Shown here: one piece after another, positions 1 through 6,565 of the stretch
Layout: each line of letters starts with the position of its first letter
Position numbering within the stretch: position 1 is the stretch's first letter
NCBI RefSeq assembly: GCF_003515075.1
Contig: NZ_QWLV01000009.1
Location: 1 to 64,000 of the forward strand
DNA length: 64,000 nucleotides
Reading direction: 5' to 3'
From: Sphingomonas gilva
GTDB taxonomy: Bacteria; Pseudomonadota; Alphaproteobacteria; Sphingomonadales; Sphingomonadaceae
Position numbers and translations under genes: made by a program
Notes under the pieces: generated by a model
What the model was told of the DNA's origin: nothing
Seen by the model: only the letters and a program-made list of their open reading frames with translations
Databases searched by the model: none

Positions 1-75
1 AGCCCGGGGCCAGCGTGGGGGGCGCCCCCCCCCCCGCCCCCCCGGCCCCCCCCCCCCCCCCCGCGCCGCGAGCGG
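1..75. other. Poly-C low-complexity tract at window edge
   Basis: Long uninterrupted C runs with occasional G. No credible coding content or SD site is visible. It may be a true homopolymer region or a consensus artefact at a sequence edge. Confidence 0.6.
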
Positions 76-110
76 ATCGCTTGTGGCGCCCCCTCCACCA
101 TGCTGCGCAT

Positions 111-142
111 GGTCCCCCTCCCCCGCAAAGCGGGGGAGGACC
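111..142. repeat. GC-rich hairpin upstream of ppk2
   Basis: A 9-bp stem (CTCCCCCGC / GCGGGGGAG) around an AAA loop, extended by GGTCC / GGACC outer pairs with a CC bulge. It resembles the other C-rich palindromes of this window (990-1142, 20607-20708). No T-run follows, so it is better read as a repeat than as a terminator. Confidence 0.5.
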
Positions 143-212
143 ATATTGTCCCAAAACCGTGCGCCCTGCGGGGCCGTCTCGACTCCGCGCGGCGAGCGGA
201 TAGGGTGGCCGC

Positions 213-986
213 ATGGCCATCGACCTTGCCGACTACGAAACCGGCGCCGATTTCCCCGGCGATTATTCGGATGCGCTGAAGGCCGCGCAGCAGCGGCTCG
301 CGCGCGCGCAGACCGCGTTCATCGTCCACCAGCGCCGCGCGGTGGTCCTGTTCGAAGGCTGGGACGCGGCGGGGAAGGGCGGGATCATCCGGCGCCTCAC
401 CGCCGAATGGGACCCGCGCTGGTTCGAGGTCTGGCCGATCGCCGCGCCCAACGCAGAGGAAAAGGCGCGCCATTTCCTCTGGCGCTTCTGGCAGCGGCTT
501 CCCGCCGACGGCAGCATCAACATCTTCGATCGCAGCTGGTACGGCCGCGTCCTGGTCGAGCGCGTCGAGGGCTATGCCAGCGAGGCCGAGTGGCGCCGCG
601 GCTATGACGAGATCAACGAGTTCGAGGCGCAGCAGCGCGATTCGGGCACGCCGATCATCAAGCTGTTCGTCCACATCACCCAGAAGGAGCAGGACAAGCG
701 CTTCAAGAAGCGGTTCGAGGATCCGTGGAAGCGATGGAAGACCGGCGCCGACGATTACCGCAACCGCGCGAAGCGGCCCGAATATCTGAAGGCGCTGGAG
801 GAGATGTTCCGCCAGACCGACACCCGCTGGGCGCCCTGGACGGTGATCGACGGGGGCGACAAGAAGGCCGCCCGCATCGCCGCGCTGACTCATGTCGCCG
901 AGAGGCTGGAGGCGCTGGCGCCGATGGACCCGCCCCCGCTCGATCCGCAACTGGAAAAGCTGGCGAAGAGGGAATTGGGCATATGA
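213..986 (+). CDS. ppk2: Polyphosphate kinase 2 family protein
   Basis: The 257-aa protein carries the PPK2 P-loop signature: Walker A as EGWDAAGKGG near residue 50 and Walker B as DRSWYGR near residue 108, followed by the basic segment KRFEDPWKRWK that typifies the lid region. PPK2 enzymes transfer phosphate between polyphosphate and nucleotides, usually making NDP or NTP from polyphosphate in the cytoplasm. The length is normal for a single-domain PPK2. The ATG at 213 begins a protein consistent with the family's N-terminus. The gene stands alone, with C-rich palindromic repeats on both sides. Substrate class (ADP, GDP or AMP) cannot be settled from motifs alone. Confidence 0.93.
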   Translation: MAIDLADYETGADFPGDYSDALKAAQQRLARAQTAFIVHQRRAVVLFEGWDAAGKGGIIRRLTAEWDPRWFEVWPIAAPNAEEKARHFLWRFWQRLPADGSINIFDRSWYGRVLVERVEGYASEAEWRRGYDEINEFEAQQRDSGTPIIKLFVHITQKEQDKRFKKRFEDPWKRWKTGADDYRNRAKRPEYLKALEEMFRQTDTRWAPWTVIDGGDKKAARIAALTHVAERLEALAPMDPPPLDPQLEKLAKRELGI

Positions 987-989
987 TTT

Positions 990-1142
990 TCCCCTCCCTG
1001 AAAGTGAGGGGAAAAAGGGGTGGGTGTAGCGCCGGTCGAGGCTCGATGCCTCGATCGGCGCTGTCGGTTCGAGCGGAGGCGAGTCTTTTTTGAGCGCGCA
1101 GACGCGCGCACCCACCCCCAGCCCCTCCCTTTCAGGGAGGGG
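990..1142. repeat. C/G-rich inverted-repeat region
   Basis: The gene-free stretch after ppk2 contains CCCCTC/GAGGGG (991-1011) and, at its far end, a perfect 9-bp stem CCCCTCCCT/AGGGAGGGG with a TTC loop (1122-1142). A degenerate middle section lies between. It is the same style of element as 20607-20708. The last hundred bases before 1246 show nothing recognisable. Confidence 0.55.
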
Positions 1143-1245
1143 AGCGATTCATTCCTCTTCCAACCGACTTTGATCGCAAACGCCGGGACGGCACGCCGCC
1201 AGACAGCGCCTAATCCCCTTCCCGACACCATTCGGGAGATCAGCC

Positions 1246-1707
1246 ATGTTCCGCGTCAGCGGCCTCGACGCCAAGCCTTTCACCCATCTCTACGGCCTTG
1301 ACGACGACGTGCTCGCCTGGGAGGGCGCGATCCGCATGACGGCGGACGCCAGGCCCGGCTTTCCCTGCCGCGTCACGCTGGAGGACGCCGAGCCGGGCGA
1401 GAAGGTGCTACTGCTCAATTACGAGCACCAGAGCGCCAACACGCCGTTCCGCTCGCGTCACGCGATCTTCGTCCGCGAAGGCGCGACGGGGCGCGTCGAG
1501 ACCGACCACCTGCCTGAACAACTCGCCTCCCGCCTCCTCTCGCTGCGCGCGTTCGACGCGGCGGGCATGATGACCGATGCCGATGTGGTGGAAGGCCGCG
1601 AGGCGCCGCCGGTGATCGAACGCCTGCTCGCCGCGTCCGGCACTGCTTATCTCCACGTCCATTATGCCCGGCGCGGTTGCTATGCGGCCCGGATCGACCG
1701 CTTGTGA
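1246..1707 (+). CDS. DUF1203 domain-containing protein
   Basis: The 153-aa cytoplasmic protein has no signal peptide or membrane segment. The opening FRVSGLDAKPF and the segment CRVTLEDAEPGEKVLLLNYE (residues about 45-64) match the DUF1203 family as I know it, as does the closing HVHYARRGCYAARIDRL. The biochemical function of the family is not known to me. It stands alone on the plus strand and runs directly into the 3' end of the convergent greB-like gene, with the stop codons adjacent. No partner gene suggests a pathway. Confidence 0.8.
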   Translation: MFRVSGLDAKPFTHLYGLDDDVLAWEGAIRMTADARPGFPCRVTLEDAEPGEKVLLLNYEHQSANTPFRSRHAIFVREGATGRVETDHLPEQLASRLLSLRAFDAAGMMTDADVVEGREAPPVIERLLAASGTAYLHVHYARRGCYAARIDRL

Positions 1708-2184
1708 TCAAGGATAGCTGACCGCCATCACCTCATATTCGCGCTCGCCCGCGGGCAGGGCGACCTTGCGCACATCGCCCACGCCCGCGCCGCGCAAGGC
1801 GCGCGCGATCGGCGAATCCCAGCCGATGCGGCCGGCGCCGGCGTCGGCCTCGTCATTGCCGACGATGGTCAACGTGCGGTGATTGTCGTCCTCGTCGGCG
1901 ATGGTCACCGTCGCGCCGAAGAATATCTTGCTCCGGTCGGCCTGCGCCGCCGGATCGACCACCTTCGCGGCCTTCATCCGTTTCGAGAGGAAGCCCAGCC
2001 GCCGGTCGATCTCGCGCAGCCGCTTGCGGCCGTAGATGTAATCGCCGTTCTCGGACCGGTCGCCATTGCCCGCCGCCCAGCTGACCGTCTCGACGATGCG
2101 CGGCCGTTCCTCCCGGAACAGCGCGTCATATTCGGCGCGCAGCGCGGCATAGCCGACGGGCGTGATGTAGTTGGGGCGGTCCAT
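1708..2184 (-). CDS. greB: Transcript cleavage factor GreA/GreB family (GreB-like)
   Basis: The 158-aa protein has the two-part Gre architecture. The N-terminal coiled coil contains the acidic tip and the family motif GDRSENGDYIYGRKRLREID (about residues 41-60). The C-terminal FKBP-like domain ends GVGDVRKVALPAGEREYEV. Gre factors enter the RNA polymerase secondary channel and stimulate cleavage of backtracked transcripts. The ENGDYIYGKKRLREID form is closer to GreB than to GreA. It is convergent with the DUF1203 gene, with no gap. A palindromic repeat (2215-2328) lies immediately upstream of its start, so promoter elements must be inside or next to that repeat. Confidence 0.9.
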   Translation of the reverse strand: MDRPNYITPVGYAALRAEYDALFREERPRIVETVSWAAGNGDRSENGDYIYGRKRLREIDRRLGFLSKRMKAAKVVDPAAQADRSKIFFGATVTIADEDDNHRTLTIVGNDEADAGAGRIGWDSPIARALRGAGVGDVRKVALPAGEREYEVMAVSYP

Positions 2185-2214
2185 TGGCTGGAAGCTACGC
2201 GCATCTTTTCAGTT

Positions 2215-2328
2215 CGTCATGCCGGACTTGTTCCGGCATCCATCGTGCCGCAAGCGTAGGTTCGGCTTGTGGCACGATGGACCCCGGAACAAGCCTGTCC
2301 TGAGCTTGTCGAAGGGTCCGGGGTGACG
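2215..2328. repeat. Sphingomonad-type palindromic repeat, copy 1 (interrupted)
   Basis: The outer arms read CGTCATGCCGGACTTGTTCC and, inverted, GGAACA...GGTCCGGGGTGACG. The second copy is at 18935-19026. In this copy the right arm is split by an extra 20-odd bases (about 2290-2314) containing CTGAGCTTGTCGAAG, a 15-base string that also forms part of the palindrome inside dnaE. Confidence 0.75.
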
Positions 2329-2351
2329 GGTGTGCGTGGTGCTGGGCGACT

Positions 2352-4373
2352 CTAACCCGGTTGGCTCTTCCCGATATAGCGCGACAGCGGCGCATCCGCC
2401 CGATTGGTCGCGCGCTGGGGGTTCATCAGGCCGTAGACCACTGCGTTCTCCAGCACGCGCTGCACATAATATTTGGTCTCGGAATAGGGGATCTGCTCCA
2501 GCCAGCGCAGCCAGTCGACCTCGCCCTTGCGCGGATCGCCGTTGGCGCGCAGCCATTTGTTCACATTGCCCGGCCCGGCATTGTACGCGGCGAGCGCCAG
2601 CGGATAGCTGCCATAGGCGTCGTACATCCGCCGGAAATAGCTCGACCCGATATTGATGTTGTACATCGGATCGCTGGTCAGGTTGCCGGGAATATAGGGC
2701 AGGCCGAGCTTGCCCGCCTGCTCGCGCGCGGTGCCCGGCATCAGCTGCATCATCCCGCGTGCGCCGGCCGAGCTCACCGCCTGCCGGTCGAACTGGCTTT
2801 CCTGCCGCATGATCGCGTGCGCGATGACCCAATGCGCATTGTGCTGCGGCGGGATGGCGACGGTGGGATAGCCGCTCGCCACATAGTCGTTGAGCCCGTT
2901 GGTCCGTGCGCTGCGCCCGACCATCACGCCGAGGTCGGGCCGGTTGAGCCGCTTGGCGAGCTCGGCGCCGAGCAAATGGTCGGTGTCGGACTTGGCGTCC
3001 ATCGCGATCTGGCGGAGGAACAGCGTCTGCTCGCTCCATGCGCCAAGCTCGCCCAGCATCTGCGCGGCGCGGACCACCTCGCGGCGGTAGAACTCCTGCC
3101 GTGCCGGCTCCGGCGCTGTCGCGGTGATGACCGGGGGTGGGGTCAGCGGCTGGCCGGTGCGCTCGCGCGCGAGCTGGCCGTAGAACTGGTCCGAATAGGC
3201 GGCCGCCTGCGCGTAGTAGCGGTCCGCCACCTCGCGCTGCCCCGCGGCCTCGGCCGCGCGCCCCGCCCAGTAATAGCCCTTGGAGCGCGTCTGCGGCGTC
3301 TGCGACCCGCCGGCATAGCGCGCGAACATGCCGATCGCGTCCGCCGGGCGCTTCATCTCATAGAAGGCGGTGGTCCCGGCGAGCCAGACCAGGCTGGTAT
3401 AGTCGTCGCGCTCGCCATAGGGCTGGATCGAGACGTCGGTGCCCGGCGCATAGGCGTCGTCCACCTGCCGCGCGATGTCGTAGGCGGTCTGATATTGCCG
3501 GTCGTTATAGGCGTTGCGCGCCTGTTCGAGCAGCGCCTCGTACCATTCCTCGACATCGGTCGGCCTGACCGCGAGCAGGCGGCGCGTCGCCAGCCCCTGG
3601 CGCGCGGCGGCCAGTTGCCGGTTGGCGACCTGCCAGCCCGCGCGGTCGGCGAGATAGCCGGGATCGCTCGCCCCCAGCGCGGCGGCGGCCGCGCCCAGCG
3701 CCGCGGCGTCGCTCGCCCGCGTGCCATAGGCGATCCGCGCGGCGAACAGCGGCCGCCTTGCCGGCGTGACGAAGCTCAGCTGCCGGGTGGCGGCGGTGGT
3801 CGCATTGGCCCAGAGCAGCGAATCCATCCGCGTGTCGTGGTCGCCCGGCGTGAGCGCGCTGGAGAAGCGGCCGAGCAGGCGCAGCTCGTCCTCGGGCGAA
3901 AGCCCCGCCGCGCGCCATGCCTCGCGCGCCTGCTGGTTCGCCTCGGGAATGCGCTGCACCGCGGCGAGCGCCTCGGCATAGCGCAGATGCCCGGTCTGGG
4001 TCAGCGGCGGGTGCGCGTCGAAGAAGGCCGCGACCAGGCCGGGGTTGGCGCTGCCGGGGACGATCGCGCGTTCCGCGCTGCGGCGCAGCCCGTCCTGCTG
4101 CGGCCAGCCGCGATGGTCGATCAGGAAGCGCGCATAGGCGTCGAAGCCCAGGCTGTCCGACTGGCGCAGCCGCTTCCACTCGACGATCGCATCGGCCAGC
4201 CGGTCCGCGGGAATCGTCGAGGGCGCGGGCTGCGGCCGGGTGGAGGCCATCTGCTGCGCATAATATTGGCGCTGGGTGGGGGTCAGCTGCTGCTGGGCCG
4301 CGATCAGCGCCCCCGAAAGACCCATGGTGACGAGGGCGGATTTGAACGCGAGAGCAACCATGCTGGACATCAT
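2352..4373 (-). CDS. slt: Soluble lytic murein transglycosylase (Slt70-like)
   Basis: The 673-aa protein starts at the MMSSMVALAF signal-like segment (N-terminal hydrophobic stretch ending near GALIAAQQ). A long alpha-helical superhelix of TPR-like repeats follows, then a C-terminal SLT/GEWL domain (about residues 520-640). The catalytic Glu is in IMRQESQFD, followed by GARGMMQLMPGTA and the conserved AAYNAGPGNVNKW. It acts in the periplasm, cleaving glycan strands with 1,6-anhydro end formation. The reading frame is open further upstream, but that would overlap divergent dapA. The ATG at 4373 (or its neighbour at 4370) leaves a 97-base divergent promoter region and a proper signal sequence. 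Confidence 0.9.
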   Translation of the reverse strand: MMSSMVALAFKSALVTMGLSGALIAAQQQLTPTQRQYYAQQMASTRPQPAPSTIPADRLADAIVEWKRLRQSDSLGFDAYARFLIDHRGWPQQDGLRRSAERAIVPGSANPGLVAAFFDAHPPLTQTGHLRYAEALAAVQRIPEANQQAREAWRAAGLSPEDELRLLGRFSSALTPGDHDTRMDSLLWANATTAATRQLSFVTPARRPLFAARIAYGTRASDAAALGAAAAALGASDPGYLADRAGWQVANRQLAAARQGLATRRLLAVRPTDVEEWYEALLEQARNAYNDRQYQTAYDIARQVDDAYAPGTDVSIQPYGERDDYTSLVWLAGTTAFYEMKRPADAIGMFARYAGGSQTPQTRSKGYYWAGRAAEAAGQREVADRYYAQAAAYSDQFYGQLARERTGQPLTPPPVITATAPEPARQEFYRREVVRAAQMLGELGAWSEQTLFLRQIAMDAKSDTDHLLGAELAKRLNRPDLGVMVGRSARTNGLNDYVASGYPTVAIPPQHNAHWVIAHAIMRQESQFDRQAVSSAGARGMMQLMPGTAREQAGKLGLPYIPGNLTSDPMYNINIGSSYFRRMYDAYGSYPLALAAYNAGPGNVNKWLRANGDPRKGEVDWLRWLEQIPYSETKYYVQRVLENAVVYGLMNPQRATNRADAPLSRYIGKSQPG

Positions 4374-4470
4374 ACGCAGCCAGTCCTTATTTGCACCTGA
4401 ACAGTTCGCTTGTTCCCTCCGCCCGCGCCCCTTATGCCGCGCGCGCCCGCATATTTGAAGGAGTGCCGCA

Positions 4471-5349
4471 ATGTTTTCCGGGTCGATTCCGGCTCTGGTC
4501 ACGCCTTTTCGCGGGCGTGCGTTCGATGAGGCGGCGTATCGCGACCTCGTCGAATGGCAGATCGCCGAAGGATCGTCGGCGCTGGTCCCGTGCGGCACCA
4601 CCGGCGAATCCGCGACGCTGAGCTTCGAGGAACATTTCGCGGTGGTGCGCGTCTGCGTCGACCAGGCGAAGGGGCGGGTGCCGGTCATCGCCGGCTGCGG
4701 ATCGAACGACACGGCGGTGGCGATCCGCAACACCGAGGAGGCGAAGGCGGCCGGCGCCGACGCGGGGCTGCTCGTCCCGCCTTATTACAACCGTCCCAAC
4801 CAGGAGGGCATCTACCGGCATTTCGAGGCGATCGCCGACGCATGCGATCTGCCGCTCGTCCTCTACAACGTCCCGGCACGCACCGTGACCGACATCCAGC
4901 CGGAGACCGTCGCGCGCATCGTCGCCGACATCCCGAGCGTCGTCGGCATCAAGGACGCGACCGGCGATCTCGCCCGCGTGTCGCGGCACCGCGAGAGCTG
5001 CGGCACGGATTTCTGCCAGCTTTCGGGCAATGACGATCTCGGCCTGGCGTTCATGGCGATGGGCGGGCGCGGGTGCATCTCGGTCAGCGCCAATGTCGCC
5101 CCGCGCCTCTGCGCCGATTTCTACGCCGCGGCCCTCGCGGGCGACTACGCGCGCGCGCTCGAACTGCAGGACAAGCTCTTCCCCTTGCACGCCGCGCTCT
5201 TCACCGACGCCTCGCCCGGCCCGGTCAAATATGCCTTGAACCGCGTCCGCCCCGATTTCCCGGCCGACCTCCGCCTGCCGATGACCCCTCCCTCCGAAGC
5301 CAGCCGCAAGGTCGTCGACGCCGCGCTCGCCCATGCGGGGCTGATATGA
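4471..5349 (+). CDS. dapA: 4-hydroxy-tetrahydrodipicolinate synthase
   Basis: The 292-aa TIM-barrel protein condenses pyruvate with aspartate semialdehyde in lysine and diaminopimelate synthesis. Family motifs are intact: CGTTGESATLS (substrate-binding Thr-Thr), PPYYNRPNQEGIYRHF, LYNVPARTVTDI (catalytic Tyr), and GIKDATGD with the Schiff-base Lys near residue 161. A strong SD (AAGGAG) lies 6-7 bases before the ATG. It is divergent from the lytic transglycosylase, so precursor supply and wall turnover share a promoter region. A REPIN-like element separates it from smpB. Confidence 0.96.
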   Translation: MFSGSIPALVTPFRGRAFDEAAYRDLVEWQIAEGSSALVPCGTTGESATLSFEEHFAVVRVCVDQAKGRVPVIAGCGSNDTAVAIRNTEEAKAAGADAGLLVPPYYNRPNQEGIYRHFEAIADACDLPLVLYNVPARTVTDIQPETVARIVADIPSVVGIKDATGDLARVSRHRESCGTDFCQLSGNDDLGLAFMAMGGRGCISVSANVAPRLCADFYAAALAGDYARALELQDKLFPLHAALFTDASPGPVKYALNRVRPDFPADLRLPMTPPSEASRKVVDAALAHAGLI

Positions 5350-5364
5350 TCCTTCTCCCATCAT

Positions 5365-5455
5365 CGTCGCCCCTGCGCAGGCAGGGGCCGCTGGGTTCGT
5401 GGCACACCGGTCGCCGCGTTTGCCGACAGAGGCCCCTGCCTGCGCAGGGGCGACG
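5365..5455. repeat. REPIN-like element, copy A (91 bp)
   Basis: Two perfect 25-bp inverted arms (5365-5389 and 5431-5455) flank a 41-bp centre. Each arm is itself a small hairpin (GCCCCTGC, GCAG loop, GCAGGGGC). Two REP hairpins in opposite orientation is the classic REPIN/BIME layout. Other copies are at 34697-34787 and 8668-8797, with a half copy near 11692. Confidence 0.85.
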
Positions 5456-5465
5456 GAACTGAATC

Positions 5466-5948
5466 ATGGCCCGTCCCAAGCCCGCCACCTTCGACAAGGT
5501 CAAGACCGTCGCCGAGAACCGGCGCGCGCGGTTCGATTATTTCATCGAGCAGACCTTCGAGGCGGGGATCGCGCTGACCGGCACCGAGGTGAAGTCCTTG
5601 CGGAGCGGCGAAGGCTCGATCGCCGAAAGCTATGCCGAGGTGAAGGGGGCGGAGGTGTGGCTGGTCAACGCCAACATTCCCGAGTTCAGCCACGGCAACC
5701 GCTTCAACCATGAGCCCAAGCGGCCCAGGAAGCTGCTGCTGCACGAACGCGAGATCAACAAGCTGACCGGCGCGGTCGAGCGGCAGGGGATGACGCTCGT
5801 GCCCCTGTCGGTCTATTTCAACGGCAAGGGCCGCGCCAAGGTCGAGCTCGCGCTCGCCAAGGGCAAGCAGGCGCACGACAAGCGCGAGACGATCAAGGAA
5901 CGCGACTGGAAGCGCGACGCCCAGCGCATCATGCGCGAACGCGGCTGA
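5466..5948 (+). CDS. smpB: SsrA-binding protein SmpB
   Basis: The 160-aa protein binds tmRNA and delivers it to stalled ribosomes for trans-translation. The conserved start ([20 protein letters not shown]), [33 protein letters not shown] and the basic C-terminal tail ([19 protein letters not shown]) are all present, and length is normal. The ATG at 5466 falls just after REPIN copy A, so the leader is only a few bases beyond that palindrome. The hairpin may affect the 5' end of the message. The DUF2062 gene follows after five bases and is probably co-transcribed. Confidence 0.97.
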   Translation: MARPKPATFDKVKTVAENRRARFDYFIEQTFEAGIALTGTEVKSLRSGEGSIAESYAEVKGAEVWLVNANIPEFSHGNRFNHEPKRPRKLLLHEREINKLTGAVERQGMTLVPLSVYFNGKGRAKVELALAKGKQAHDKRETIKERDWKRDAQRIMRERG

Positions 5949-5953
5949 CGGCG

Positions 5954-6502
5954 ATGGGCGTGTTCCAGAAGAGCGTCGCCTGGGTGCGGCGCAACACCCC
6001 CACCCGCGAGCAGTTCGAGGGCAACCGCTGGCTGCGCCCGGTCGCGCACCGTGTGCTGCGGCCCGAGCTGTGGCGCTTCCACCGCCGGTCGGTGCCGCGC
6101 GGCGTCGCGCTCGGCTGGATCGTCGGCGTGCTGATCCCGGTGGCGCAGACCATCTTCGCCGCGCTGCTCGCGCTGCCCGCCCGCGCAAACGTGCCGGTGG
6201 CGGCGCTCACCACCTTCCTCACCAATCCCTTCACCACCCCGCCGATCTGGTACGCCGCCTATCGCATCGGCGACTGGGCGCTGCACCTCGATGCGCAGAT
6301 CGACGCGCGGCCGGTGCAGGACACGCTCGATTCGTCGATCGGCGACCTGCTCAAATGGCTGGTGTCCGACGCCGCGCCGGCGACCGCGCTCGGTCTCCTG
6401 ATCATCGCGGTGGTGGGCGCCGCGATCGGCTATCTGATCGCCGCGTTCGGCTGGCGCTGGTGGATCGCGCACAAATGGCGGAATCATCGCCGCAGGCATT
6501 GA
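5954..6502 (+). CDS. DUF2062 domain-containing membrane protein
   Basis: The 182-aa protein has the DUF2062 pattern. A basic N-terminal region is followed by SVPRGVALGWIVGVLIPVAQ, which opens the first membrane segment. Then come LLALPARANVPVAAL and the family's FLTNPFTTPPIWYAAYRIG loop, with a last membrane helix near residues 145-170 (LGLLIIAVVGAAIGYLIAAF). It ends in a basic tail. The function of the family is not established. It is placed five bases after smpB, suggesting a shared transcript. The coupling to smpB may be only positional. Confidence 0.85.
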   Translation: MGVFQKSVAWVRRNTPTREQFEGNRWLRPVAHRVLRPELWRFHRRSVPRGVALGWIVGVLIPVAQTIFAALLALPARANVPVAALTTFLTNPFTTPPIWYAAYRIGDWALHLDAQIDARPVQDTLDSSIGDLLKWLVSDAAPATALGLLIIAVVGAAIGYLIAAFGWRWWIAHKWRNHRRRH

Positions 6503-6522
6503 CGCGTGTGACGGCGGTCTAA

Positions 6523-6534
6523 TACACCGGTGTA
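6523..6534. promoter_or_regulatory. Perfect 12-bp palindrome upstream of the M13 peptidase gene
   Basis: TACACCGGTGTA is a perfect palindrome in an AT-rich pocket about 30 bases before the ATG at 6566. The ACACCGGTGT core looks like a LacI-family or other dimeric repressor operator. The regulator is not in the window, so this is inference only. Confidence 0.4.
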
Positions 6535-6565
6535 ATAATATTTCCCGGTATAAGGATCGCTCTCC

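Noticed and set aside
4374-4733. N-terminal extension of the lytic transglycosylase
   Set aside because: It would overlap divergent dapA by over 260 bases and bury the signal peptide.
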